NCBI GenBank assembly: GCA_903772945.1
Contig: CAICTM010000296.1
Span: 1-64,000, forward strand
Origin: Seminavis robusta
Taxonomy: Eukaryota; Bacillariophyta; Bacillariophyceae; Naviculales; Naviculaceae
Reading direction: 5' to 3'
DNA: 64,000 nucleotides
The translations under genes and the position numbers were made by a program. Shown in pieces: positions 32,752 to 43,874 of the stretch. The notes under the pieces are model-generated. The model did not search any database and had not been told where the DNA came from. It saw only the letters and a list, made by a program, of their open reading frames with translations. Position 1 is the first letter of the stretch; every line of letters begins with the position of its first letter.

Positions 32752-33919
32752 ATGGACTATGAATACGAACAAGATGCTGCATTACTTCTGCAGCTCTTTA
32801 TATTAACGGTGGGCCTTCTCCTGTGTTTACCGGGTGAACCTAGGAATCCTTCCTTTTTCGAACAAAGGTTGGCTTGGAAGCGCTACAGTGAGAAACACCA
32901 GCAGCGTTCGACGTTTACAAGACGACTTAGAATGAGTAAAGAAAGCTTGACAAGCTGCTTTGTTCATAGTTGATGACTTGCTAGTAAACGAGACCACAGG
33001 CTGTGAGAAGAGGAGGTTCCATCATTCCCGAACTGTGTTCTCTACTTGCACGCTTCGATATTTGGCTGGTGGTTCCTATCTTGATATACGGACATAGCTG
33101 GATTCCAAGCTCGTCATCGGTATTATGGAAGACATAAGAATATGCAGTGTCCCGTTGAAAATCCGTTCCCCAATCGGAGCAGGAAATAAAGGCGCATAGA
33201 CGGCTTTGCGGGATATCCGATGGTGCGCCTTGAGCACCTAGTGTGGGTGTTGCGACGGTTCTTTGCGTATCAAGGTTCCCAAGAGAAACTGGACATTCGA
33301 AGTTTCTCTCGGTCATACCAGTTCGCTATGGATGTGAACTCAGCCTGTCGCGGTGCTCTATATCATTACTCGGTTCTTATCTTCTTTGTTTGCCGCTCCG
33401 GTGAGTTTCGAGCGACCGTATGCATGCGGCCATGTGTCTCTTCCGGTTTGTGTGGGTTCACTTCCATCCGGTGCTTGTGTAATCATGGTAGATGCAGATT
33501 ATGCGTTCCCGCAAGAGTGCAGTCCAATCATCAGAGGTACGACAAATTGATCCCGCTCGTACGACAATTTCAACTCTATGCATCATCCAGTCCGCATTCG
33601 TGTTGAAATGGCCTTCGGTCTCATGCAGATGAAGTGGGGACATACTGCACGGCCTTTGGTGTTCTTGAGACATGCTATGGTTGGTCAGGCTATAGCCGTT
33701 ACCATCTTCTGTCTCAATGAGCGCCTTGAAGCCCGAAATGTTGACAAGGGGCGTCGCATGGTAGCGGTTATATTCCCCCCCAGTTTCCCACATGATGACG
33801 ATGGTGATCCCCGTCGGTTGGAAAATATCTTTCATATTGGAGTCTTGAGGGGGAAATTCACTTCTACGGGAATTCATGGCAAAAGAATCAAAGTTACGCT
33901 CACGGCCTTACGTACATAA
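32752..33919 (+). mobile_element. Decayed PIF/Harbinger-type DDE transposase
   Basis: A short ORF from 32752 (MDYEYEQDAALLLQLFILTV) is followed by degraded sequence. From 33353 to 33919 one frame holds VIMVDADYAFPQ, then, past a TGA at 33548-33550, NFNSMHHPVRIRVEMAFGLM. In DDE_Tnp_4 (Harbinger) transposases a GD-S/A-x-Y-P strand carries the second Asp, and an FN-x-x-H-x-x-x-R-x-x-x-E-x-A-F-G helix carries the catalytic Glu. The match to this C-terminal half is clear, while the N-terminal half and first Asp are not recognisable. Terminal repeats and the target duplication were not found. The element cannot be active. Confidence 0.65.
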
Positions 33920-36028
33920 AAAGCGTAGAGTGAGAGAGAGGAGTTACATGGCTTACAATTTAATATTAGGCAGTTTCCTCTGTTTCCATCTGACTTGGCC
34001 GGACGATCTTCAAACGCTGTCTTCAAGTTGTTCGATACGGAATCCATTGCTCAACTGCGGTGCTTTGGGACAAATCATTGGGTTGATCCTTATTTCAATA
34101 CCATCGTCAATGTCGATAGTATTCCAACACTCGTTTTTGGGGCTTCATTCTGATGCGACATATTTTCCTTCGGATTGCATGATTCCTTAAATCCTCTTAT
34201 TGGTGATAGTTCATAACGGACAAAGCTTGCTTGCCTCTTTGCCACCGCGAATCGGCACTTCCCAAGTATGCTATGTAGGTCACTTTCAATTGTCGTCTGC
34301 ATACGCAGCGATGCCATAACGCCGGATGTTGAGGCAAAGATTGGTTCAGTTAGTGACGCACCGCCCGGTAGACTGCAGTTAGATTGCCGGGGTTTTAGTG
34401 AATTGGATTTGTGCAGTACGCCACGATGTTGTGCCCTCGCCGACTTCTTCATTTTCCAATGACTCTCTCCCGCGTTTCATCAAATACACAACAGCTGTCG
34501 AATGACTTAAATCCTGTCACCGGTATGATGTCTTCAGGTTGAACGGTGTTCTTCGTTCCATGCAAGGCTGTCGTCTTCCCCCTCTATCAGCCTAAGCGGT
34601 ATCGAAGGTCGTCCTGATGTCTCGTTCATTTCGCTGACCAGACAAAAGTCCTTCCCGGCATTTCCTGTACTCCATGCTCCGAGAGAGGCTGTTGTTGTAG
34701 TCTTTCGTTGCTTCTGTCGTTGAGGCAACAAAGGTCATTGAATTATCTGCGTGGAAGCAATTTCATAATTTAATGAGAGTGTTGTCTTTCGTTGCGGAGA
34801 CGATCCTGGGTTGGAATAGATTGGTCGTTTCATCGTTTCCATCTGACACTGCGGGCAATCTCCATCCTGCTCGTCACAGTTTTTGTCCTGCTCCTCCACT
34901 CCATCACTTAGACAAAAGCGCGAATATCCTTGCTGTTGAATTTGGTTAAGTCCAACACTTCCTCGGTTGGTTTTCCTTTACGCATTGTGAATGACACAGC
35001 GACACTGTAAATCTCGCCGTCTTTAGGGCTCTTCTCTTGCCCGATTCCAATTTTATGCTTGTTGCTCGCGCGTGCTGATACCATATTTTGCTAACCTTGG
35101 CCAGGCTCTAGCCTCTTCCGTCTTCTTGGCAGCATCTCTTGGCAAGTTTTGTCTTCTTTGTTGCTTCCTTTCGAACTCCCTGAGCAGCCTTCCTCTATGC
35201 CGTGAGGCGACCTGGATTTACATCAGCAGAAGAGATCATGTCACGCACCTATCGAGGCCGTGGTGGTCGCGTTGCCGTCCTCTGGCTTGAGTTGCCCCCA
35301 TGTACATTCTTGCCAAACCATCCTCGTAGTATTCCAAAGGAGGTGCCGGACACTACAAGAGCACGATGTTGATGCAGTTGCTGTATCTGCATCTGGTGTC
35401 GGTGTTGTATTTCATGCAAGCTTAGACGTGGACGAGGGAGGGAAGCTGCGACTGGGGCTGCACTGGGGCTGCGACTGCAATGAACTGCGACTGCGACTGC
35501 GACTGGGGCCAGGACTGGGGCAGCACGGCTACTCCTCGATGACGACTCAGAATCCTCGCTTCCGCTCTCTCTCTCTCCTCTTGTTCCGCTCGTCAGACTC
35601 CCGTAGTTGCCGTCCTATATCAATGGACCCGTCGCTGCCATCTTCACTCATCATGACAACGAGTGGAGAGTGCGGTGCAATTCGATTCGATTACGGGATA
35701 GGAAGAACTCAAAAAAAGGAAAATTGTGGTGAAAGAGGAGCCACAAGGGATGCACATGTGATTGCCTGTGGATCCACATGATGAACACGGAGAATCAAAC
35801 CTGATATGCCCCAACGAGATTCTTTCAAAGAACAATCATGTGCTATTATCACGAGATTTCTGACGACGGTGATTGCGTTTTGGCAGAATCTTGCTGGGAT
35901 AGTTTCACCCTAACCCTGCTGATGAGAGTTCGGGAGAGTTCGCGAATGACGTATCTGCGAATGGTTAAGAATGAAAACACATACGCGAAAATAAATGTGT
36001 TTCCTGTGCGAACGTACGAACCACATGA
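33920..36028. other. Intergenic, no supported gene
   Basis: 33960-34460 has protein-like composition across a frame broken by stops (LPLFPSDLAGRSSNAV, RCFGTNHWVDPYF), perhaps an old element ORF, unidentified. 35450-35525 is a CTGCGACTGGGG-type simple repeat. The rest shows nothing recognisable. Confidence 0.5.
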
Positions 36029-37105
36029 ATGTGGTTAGGACCAGCCCTGAGTGGGAGCCTTGGTAGGTACTTGAGTTGGAGCCTTGGTAGGTGCTTGAGT
36101 GGGAAACTTGGTAGGTGCTTGAGTGGGTGCCTTTGTAGGAGCTTGAGTGGGGGCCTTGGTTGGTACATCAGAAGGACTGATGCTAGGGAGCATGGATGGA
36201 CTGTGACTGGGGCTAGTGGAATGCGCATTGGATGGGGCAATGAGGATGGAACATCAAAAGGACTGATGCTAGGGAGCATGGATGGCCTATGAGATGGGCC
36301 AGTGGAAGGCAATGTTGATGGAGTTGTTGATGGCACCGAAGATGGTACCATTGATGGACTGGAGCTTGGGCTTGATGAAGGCACTGTTGATGGACTAATG
36401 GAGGGCAGCATTGATGGGCTTGATGATGGAGATGCAGAAGGAATTCTAGATGGGCTAGAGGATTTGTGGACGGGAATGAAGATGGGCTTATACTGGGGCT
36501 TGAAGATGGCATGTCAGAAGGGACGATGCTTGGAAGCACAGATGGTCTATCTGATGGGTTCAGCGAAGGCAGCATAGATGGACTGCTGCTGGGACTCTCA
36601 GAAGGCAGATCAGATGGACTACTGCTGGGGTTGGTGGATGGGGTATATGAAGGACTGATGCTTGGTGTTATGGAGGGAGCACCAGATGGGCTGGTGATCG
36701 AAACCATTGAAGGAGCATCATATGGGTTTGAGCTGGGATCCATAGATGGTGCAATTGATGGACTAATAGAAGGCATAATGGATGGATAGATGCTGGGGGT
36801 GGTTGATGGCACTCTTGATGGAACAACTAAAGGGCTTGCTGAAGGTGGCGACAATGGGCTCATGCTTGGTACATTGCTTAGGCTAGGGTTCCCAGGTGGC
36901 ATATTGGAAGGGCTACTTGGTGTGGTTGGGCTTGTAGTGGGATTCCCTGCGGGTACAGTGGGTAGTGAGGAAGGTGGAGATGTTGGCATCTTTGAGGGGT
37001 AGGAAGAAGGCATTGAAGAAGGGATGGCCGAAGGTGGTGAGGATGGGTGATTGCTTGGTGCATTGCTTAGACTTGGGCTCTTTGATGGAATTTTTGATGG
37101 TACGA
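36029..37105 (-). pseudogene. P-S-x-P / P-T-x-A-P repeat gene remnant
   Basis: The minus strand reads about 260 residues of P-S-x-x-P-S repeats from near 37105 to 36380 (VPSKIPSKSPSLS, SISPSIAPSMDPSS). The repeats then continue in other frames (STVPSSSPSSSPSMVPSS) and end as TKAPTQAPTKAPT near 36060. Frame changes near 36440 and 36200, and the lack of a start or any globular domain, mark it as decayed. It resembles the PSPS stalk of the giant gene at 57.0-57.9 kb, where such stalks sit between surface domains. Glycine/aspartate-rich frames on the opposite strand are shadows of the repeat. Confidence 0.7.
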
Positions 37106-38116
37106 GTTCTCAATGCTGAGAATTAAGCACCAAGAAGCAACCATCAAAGAAGATTTTTGACAGCGAACTAACAGCGTCACCCTGGTTATAGGTCCGATGC
37201 TGTTGCAACCACATTAATTTTACATGTACTGAGTAATCGATATTATGATAATTACCAATTCTTCAATCAATCGCTCCAGGAGCATATCCGCGCCATCTTT
37301 GCTACTACCCGGTCTACCTACCGTACGATCCACGGAGCAACCCAAGCAAGCAACCCAGTCGGACGAATGCGTTTGCCAGATCCATCATGAGTAGCTACCG
37401 GTACTAAAAGCTGTCTTGCTAGCCTGTGCAAGGACCAGCACTCAGCCTGACCTCTGCGATGCCAAACAGCCGCCAAACCAAATCCAGGCCACATTCCTCC
37501 ATGCCCTGCGCCTACGGTTCCGGACACGCTGGTGGAAATCAAACCCTCTACTGGACCATGCTTGGGCCAGAGCATCTATCAAGCACTCCAGATGCACCTT
37601 CCTGCCTTGAGACCAGTCAACACGCCACACTTACTATTACTTTGTCTGGATCCACATGCTGCTCCGTTGGTTGTCTTCTACTACCACTAGCTAGTGGTAC
37701 TAGTACGGTGCATTCAAGGCTGTGTGCAGTATCCTCAACCCCAAATAAATGTTGCCATCAACTTTGCTCCCCCGGCGCGAATGTCACGCTTTCTTAAATA
37801 TTCGTCGAATGCATGCTTGGACATGAAGAATAATAAAAGACTCTTTGTTTAAAAGTGGGACTTTGATGCGTGGCGCAAAAAGAGCGTACTTAACGTGTGG
37901 TGGGCGGCAGTATGGATAATTAGAAGCCTCAACGAAGAGCCATCAACGTACTACTAGTGTAGTACGAGAGAGGCACAGCGGATGAGCCTGATGATCGACA
38001 CAAGGATCATTGTGGTTTTTGTTGGCACTTACTTGTGTATAGTGGCGGCAGTATTGTAAGATAGAGGCGAGTACTAGCTAGCTATACTAGCTATACGTAT
38101 TAAAACAACGGCGACC
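37106..38116. other. Intergenic, no supported gene
   Basis: Opposing frames at 37318-37797 lack domains. The last 150 bases before the LRR gene contain GTACTAGC/TAGCTATAC repeats. Confidence 0.55.
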
Positions 38117-39835
38117 ATGGCGGCAAGCACAAGACAAAGAGAAGGAGAAGAGGTGGCATCGGCATCAGCAGCAGCAAGACACGACAAAAGCCTCACAATG
38201 AGGACTCTGCTGATGAGCTGTCTGAGCATTTTGTGCAATCTGATGACAAGCTTTCTATCAGTGATCCAAGCAGCAAGCCAGAAGCTTGTTGGTTTCAGTC
38301 ACCAACTGGCACAGCTAGTCGTGGTGCCGCCACTACTGCTGGTACCCGTGGATCTGTCGGTCGACGACGACGAAGACATTGTGTCGCATGCGCCTCCGGG
38401 ACGTACGATTTCCTCCGATACTTCGTCTACTTGCAACGAAGATGATGACGATGACGATGACGATGAAGAGACGGAAGATTGGTGGACTCGTACGATTCGT
38501 CGTTTGCAGGAAAATGACCCGGAATTGTACGAACTCGACTTGGATGCGTCCATGATGTACGAAGAACAGCACCGGAATGGAGATGGACACGAAGTCTCGC
38601 TCCAAGAAGACGTACAAGATCTAGTGGATGCACTACAGGACAACACGGTCGTTACGCATTTGAGTTTGCGCAATCTGACCATTAACTCTCCCTCTCACAT
38701 TCTCGCACTCGCAAAAGCCATTCCACAAATCACGTTTCTGCAGCTAGAAGATACACGAGGCGCGGGATTGGAAACGGTCGCCAAGATTCTACTGTCTGCT
38801 GCAAACACTACTACTACTACTACTACTACGACCACCAGCAAAACCATCATGGGACGGTTGCAGCATCCAGCAGCACCATCAGGAGTATTACCATCACCAA
38901 CACCAACAGTCACACCCCCTTTACTCTCCCATTTGCTCGAGCTCCGTCTCAACCATGCGCACATCTCCATCCCCGTGGCAAAAATGCTCGCTCAAGCATT
39001 GGCATCCCCCTCGGCCAGCATTCAACGACTGGACTTGCAAGGAAGTCACTTAAATGACTCCACCATGATACCCCTCTGTCGAGCCATGGCACGCAATGCA
39101 TCCGTACAATACTGGTGTCTCGATTTCAACTCCTTTCGTGATACAGGAGCAAGAGCTCTAGGATTCATGCTCCAACGAAACAAAAAGTTGCAAGAATTGC
39201 ATCTCTTTGGAAACAACATTACCACCGTGGGAGCCGAACACTTGGCCGCCGCTCTGCCTTACAACACAACCCTTCAGTCGCTGGTCTTGTCCCTCAATGA
39301 CATGGGAGATGCCGGTGTGGCTGCCTTTTCCCGCGCTTTGGTACACAATACCAGTCTCAAAAAGTTGTGGGTCCCGTCCAATCAAGTTGGCAATGCCGGT
39401 CTCTACGCGGTGGCGCAGTACTTGCCCCACTGGCAAGGACTGGAAGAATTGAATTTGGGTGATTATTTTGACACACATGCCGCAGCAGCCATTCGCACGT
39501 CGTTGCAACACAATTACGTCTTGAAACGATTGTATTTGGAATCGCCCGTGTACGATTGCGAACAAACCGAACGAGAAATTGACTTTTACTTGCGGCTCAA
39601 TCAATGCGGGCGGAAACCGTGGTTATGCGACGAAAGTATGCTATTGCCGGCATCTTTGCAACCGCATGCTCTGGTCAAAACGCACGGATACACCAGTGCC
39701 ATGGGATCTCCCGATGTTCTCTTTTACTTGCTGCAACATCAACCCAATATGTGCGAACAACCGTCCCACAATCATTGTCCATCCAGACCCACGTCCGTTA
39801 TTCATGATCCACGAGAAACAGATGATGATGAGTAA
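38117..39835 (+). CDS. Leucine-rich repeat protein (RNase-inhibitor type)
   Basis: A single exon of 572 codons starts at an ATG in CGACCATGG context. A hydrophobic N-terminal stretch (about 28-80, TLLMSCLSILCNLMTSFLSV) could be a membrane anchor or targeting region. It is followed by an acidic run of Asp (near 108-118). Ribonuclease-inhibitor-like repeats occupy about 170-490 (LQELHLFGNNITTVGAEHLA, LEELNLGDYF), interrupted by a Thr homopolymer from an (ACT)n tract at 38809-38833. LRR proteins of this NLRC3-like type bind protein partners; no NACHT or other effector domain is present, so the role is open. The C-terminus after 500 is not repeat-like. Confidence 0.9.
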   Translation: MAASTRQREGEEVASASAAARHDKSLTMRTLLMSCLSILCNLMTSFLSVIQAASQKLVGFSHQLAQLVVVPPLLLVPVDLSVDDDEDIVSHAPPGRTISSDTSSTCNEDDDDDDDDEETEDWWTRTIRRLQENDPELYELDLDASMMYEEQHRNGDGHEVSLQEDVQDLVDALQDNTVVTHLSLRNLTINSPSHILALAKAIPQITFLQLEDTRGAGLETVAKILLSAANTTTTTTTTTTSKTIMGRLQHPAAPSGVLPSPTPTVTPPLLSHLLELRLNHAHISIPVAKMLAQALASPSASIQRLDLQGSHLNDSTMIPLCRAMARNASVQYWCLDFNSFRDTGARALGFMLQRNKKLQELHLFGNNITTVGAEHLAAALPYNTTLQSLVLSLNDMGDAGVAAFSRALVHNTSLKKLWVPSNQVGNAGLYAVAQYLPHWQGLEELNLGDYFDTHAAAAIRTSLQHNYVLKRLYLESPVYDCEQTEREIDFYLRLNQCGRKPWLCDESMLLPASLQPHALVKTHGYTSAMGSPDVLFYLLQHQPNMCEQPSHNHCPSRPTSVIHDPRETDDDE

Positions 39836-40903
39836 AGAGCATGATGTGTGTTCGAATCGAAACCATGAATACCTGACCCGCGTACTACAAGCTAGACTAG
39901 TAGTACAGCACAACTTCAGGATCAAAGAAATCATTGCCAGCCATGGCAAGTGGCGCTCGTAACGAGAACGCCACAACGATGAATCCCTTTGATTTTTTAA
40001 AACCTTTGATGGTAGTCCTAAACTAGTTGCTTCGGATAAATATCATGTCACGAGTTCGTCGAGGATCGGTATCGGCAGTAGCCAGTGGCAACGGGCATCG
40101 TCTGTCTTGCGTGGCGTTGGGGCCCGCTCCTCTGCTTGCCGAGTTCCAAGCATAAGGACCATGTACAACTACCATACCGCTCTCGGGTCAATCATCCATG
40201 GCTGCAAAAGTTCAAATGCGTGATGCACAACCCAATGGGTGTCTACACACACCGCCAAAGCAGGCAGAGCCGGTTGACTACTGCTAAGTGGTTTTGCTCC
40301 AAGTTGCTCGCAAATCCACAGCACGGCAGACACTGAGGTTGCATGCATGTGTGGACACTAATGATTGAGCCAGCAATGGACTTCCCTCAGCAGCTGGTCC
40401 CAGCACTGTTCTCGACAACTGCTAGCCCCAGCACTGGAGTTCTCACAACGCTTTGCCTTGCCCCGGCACTACAAACCCTATGGCATACAGTACAATTGCT
40501 AGCCCTAGCACTGCAATTGGGATTCCCTCAACTCCTTGCCCTGTACTCCAATCCCTGCCATGGTTTCCCCAACACTGCATGTTCCACAACAGATGGCCCC
40601 AGCACCAGTGGGTGCTCACAATGCCTTGCCCCAGCACTGGATTTCCCACAATGGCTAGCCCCAGGCCTGGAGTTCCCACAATGCCTTGAAGCAGCGCTGC
40701 AAGCACTGCATTTCCCACCACAGTGGCTCCCGGCTCTGCGATCCCTTTCAGCCGGTACAAGTGTTACCAGGTATAGCTCAGCATGCAGTCATCCCTACGC
40801 CAAAACCTACGAACTGAAACTTTCACCTCTCCTGGAAGGCTTCGTCTCATACTGGCCCCATCTCGTACAGCTTGGCTGGTGCCACGTTCCTTCCAAACAA
40901 ACC
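39836..40903. other. Intergenic, with minisatellite
   Basis: The 3' flank of the LRR gene is followed by the degenerate minisatellite at 40376-40745. The papain-fold frame is open from 40343, but the part before 40904 is mostly translated minisatellite. An upstream coding exon therefore remains possible but is not supported. Confidence 0.5.
40376..40745 (+). repeat. Degenerate ~30-bp minisatellite
   Basis: Units related to CCCCAGCACTGGAGTTCCCA followed by CAATGCCTTG recur about ten times with drift. Translated, they give Ala/Leu/Pro-rich text (PALDFPQWLAPGLEFPQ), which explains the odd N-terminal half of the open frame here. Confidence 0.7.
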
Positions 40904-41425
40904 ATGTCAAGCATCAAATTCAAGAAATGGTCTTCGACTGGAGGACATCCACTAGTCTCGGGCGTTTCTGATTGCAGCAAGTTGGAACGAGTGCGGGTCT
41001 TTGTTTCGTTCCTGAACAGTTGCAAACTCTTAGACGTTGTCCGTCGAGTGGAGAAGACTTTCACCTTTGGTAAAGGAGACCGCACATTTGAATGCATGTG
41101 GACGCACTTCTGTATGGAATTGCAGTTTGGAGACCGCTTTGCAATCCTCGAACGCACCCAAGACGGCGTGATGTTCACCGAGAGAAAAATCGACTCTAGC
41201 TCTGAAGTGGAAACGTGGACCGGGGTTCCTGATGATCATGTGACTTTTGGTCAGATCATGGATTTCTATGAAAAGGAATTGGGATCTCCCTACAAGTTCA
41301 CCAGCAAGAACTGTAAGCACTTTGCTTACGATTTCTTTCGGCGGATTATGCGCCAACAGGAGAACCTTTACTTTGGAAAATTCTGTCGAGGCCACGAAGA
41401 TGTGTTCAGGTGGAAGACAAGCTGA
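40904..41425 (+). CDS. Papain-fold (LRAT/PPPDE-like) protein
   Basis: A frame open from 40343 has its conserved-looking part from the ATG at 40904 (MSSIKFKKW), giving 173 residues; the upstream 187 codons are largely minisatellite. H68 in WTHFCMELQFGDRFAILE and C137 in YKFTSKNCKHFAYDFF fit the His and N-C-x-H-F signatures of circularly permuted papain-like folds (LRAT, PPPDE). In those, Cys and His act as peptidase, acyltransferase or deubiquitinase residues. The order His then Cys is as in those permuted families. The exact family is an inference, and the start is uncertain because a separate first exon could be missed. It converges on the MYND gene with 275 bases between. Confidence 0.65.
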   Translation: MSSIKFKKWSSTGGHPLVSGVSDCSKLERVRVFVSFLNSCKLLDVVRRVEKTFTFGKGDRTFECMWTHFCMELQFGDRFAILERTQDGVMFTERKIDSSSEVETWTGVPDDHVTFGQIMDFYEKELGSPYKFTSKNCKHFAYDFFRRIMRQQENLYFGKFCRGHEDVFRWKTS

Positions 41426-41700
41426 TTCCCTGAGCCACCTCCGCAACAGGTACGGGCGCAACATTGGAGTCCGACAGCTTTTGAATTCTGCACCGTCAAA
41501 CTGAACTACGCTAGCAGCTGCCGGCTCTATCTCTTTTAGATAGTCCTCCTTCGCGGGTATGTACCAGTACGTTCAAAGCTGGTTGGCTATAGTTATCCAC
41601 TTTTCTACATATATCCCGTGTTCCGGCCTACAAGAAGAGACCTTCCATGGCTCTTCTAGCACACGTCGTTCCATTGTTGCGTCAATCAATCATAAAGCAA

Positions 41701-43511
41701 TCACTTCTGCGAAGGTGGGCAGTTCTTCTTATGTACTCTCCAGTCGACCTTCTGGTGTTCCTTGCAACAGTAGTAGATAAGCTTGCAACGTGAGCACCTC
41801 AACTCGGCCTGCAGCCCACAAACTCCACAGAGATTCTCTTTGGCTTCAACCAAGCCGTCGCACGATCTCACATGGCGAAACTTGTCCTTGTCAAGACATC
41901 GGTGGGAGCAGTAGCGAATTCCGCAGGTTTTGCAGGCGACTGGGAGCTCTCCTGTCTCCTTGTCAACCCAAAGAGCCACAGGGGCAGGTTGGTTGCAAAA
42001 GTTGCACTTGTGCTTGGCCCCAATGGCCATGGTTTCGACACAGGCAGAGTCTGACAAGATCCCAACACGGTGGTGCCCTGCCTTAATATCCATCTCTCCT
42101 TCTCCAAAGTTCATGCTGACTTGTACGACCATCGTCGTTAGATACCCATTTGCTGCAGGGTTTTTAGACACAAACATTGGATTTGCCACAAAACTGACAA
42201 CGGCCCTTGTGACTCTGGACAGAAACTTCCAACGATCACAAGGGGCAGGACTATTGGCGTTTTTCATCAATTCTCGAAGGAGAGCCTCTTCGTCGTGCAT
42301 AATTTGGCTACTGCAGCCCTTGTGACGGTTCCAACTGGGCCAGACCGCTCCTAGAGGATCATTTTGTGCGAGTGGCAAACCCAGAGATGTCACAGCATCC
42401 ACCGTCCCCAAGGACACCCTTAGTGGCAGTAAAACAAGCAAATAGTAAGAGTGGGAAGGGACGCAAACAAGAAGCAGAATTGTTGACTTCGCGCTGCTTC
42501 TTACACCTGAGGTCCGAAGTAGTCGAGCTTATCAACATAGTGCTCAAAATCCATAACACGGCCCAAATCTTCCTCGGCGGAGTAAATAACCAAGCCACGG
42601 GCATCGTAATCGGAGTGTCCACAAACTCGGACATATCCTGACTTGCCCGTCACTTTGTCTTGGCAGTAGAGGTATTCATTCGTGGACAAGTAATCCCAAA
42701 CTCGGGCTTCGTGGAATAACTTGGCGCTCTCATAAAGCTCCCGAAGATCGGCGGATGAAGCCTCTTGAAGGTTCCTTCGTTGGACTGGATTGGTGTGCAG
42801 CATGTAAGGAACGGCATAGTAGCCACCGGCTTCGGTTGCCATCTGGGGTGGATTGTACCCTGGTTGATCCATGATCCGGTCAAACTTGGAATGGAGGGAG
42901 TTGACAATGCCATCCATTTTGGTCCAAAGAGCTCGATTGTTTTCAGGGTCCGTTGTAAAGTTTCCTGCGAGGCTGCCTGGTTGGTTCTCTGGAAAGTCCG
43001 TACACTTTGGGACAGCAATCTGCACCCCAACAGGGACAAAGACATCCTCTAGCTTGGTGGCAAGGGAAAGAGTTTGCGAAAGCCGAAAGCGACCAACAGA
43101 AGGACAGCAGACGAGCCTTTTGAGGCGACACTTCACGTTCTTCATCAGATCAGCCACGCAAACTAGTACGCCATCTACAGGAGGGGTTCCTCCAAAAGCC
43201 CGAGCTTCCCGTAGATTGTACCCGTCCATAATGTAACAGTAGAGCTGTTTGGGAGGTCGAAGGATGACAAGGAACACAATTCTCGTTTCCGTGGGGCCGT
43301 TCCATCGAGACCCAAATCGAACGAACAAGTACCACTGTTCGGCCTTCTTATTGTTTGTGTCACGCTGAAGTTGAGACAAAGAAGCCAGGGCAGTTTCTTT
43401 GCCAAGCAGCCCTTCAATGCATCGAATCTCACAAGGCACAGCCGCCTCATTCTTTGGCACTTTAATTTTCTTGTGCAGGTCAAAGCTGCCCATCAACCGG
43501 TGCGGTGCCAT
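41701..43511 (-). CDS. Tandem MYND-type zinc finger protein
   Basis: Two minus-strand exons, 43511-42505 and 42418-41701, are joined across an 86-base intron (GTAAGA...CTAAG) and encode 574 residues. The first 330 residues show no known domain. Two Cys/His clusters close the protein. The first runs from C474 to C522 (KCNFCNQ, CKTCGIRYCSHRC, HVRSC). The second, C533 to C569 (LCGVCGLQAELRCSRCKLIY then CCKEHQKVDWRVHKKNC), is a canonical MYND finger with His557 at the usual second-Cys position of the Y-C-x3-C motif. MYND fingers bind proline-rich partners, often in chromatin regulation or ribosome biogenesis. No SET domain is seen. The splice was chosen because only the GT|GTAAG donor keeps phase. 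Function beyond binding is unknown. Confidence 0.85.
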
Positions 43512-43874
43512 GGTTGTTTCTTCTGGAGACGGGATCCTCTACCAGGTACCACTTCGAAGTGAAGCAGGAAAATGAAGGGGTTGCCTCTTTTGCCTCCTCC
43601 CTCTCAAAACCCGTTTCTCTTCAAAATGTGTGTCATGCAGTAGCCGTGTCATTGGCCGTGTGCATGGCAAGGGGCTGGCTTTGATTTCGATTTCGCTTTT
43701 GCTTTTGCGACAGGTTAGGTTTTATTCGAATCCGGATTAGGGTTAATTCGAACGCATCAAATCCGCCCGATATGCATGCATGATCTCATCGTGTCGAGGC
43801 CCCAGCCGAGTATAACGACAAGGGGATAGATGGCAATAGCTAGAGAATGCAATACCTCATGATACCATAGTCAA
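43512..43874. other. Intergenic between MYND and phosphoesterase genes
   Basis: This is the upstream region of the MYND gene. AT-rich words CGAATCCGGATTAGGGTTAATTCGAAC near 43727-43754 are partly palindromic. No gene is present. Confidence 0.6.

Noticed and set aside
35260-35781. 173-codon plus-strand ORF
   Set aside because: Spans a CTGCGACTGGGG simple repeat; the Leu/Arg/Gly text is repeat-derived.
42501-43511. The two halves of the MYND gene as separate genes
   Set aside because: A phase-matched GTAAGA...CTAAG intron joins them, and the second half has no ATG of its own at its open-frame start.
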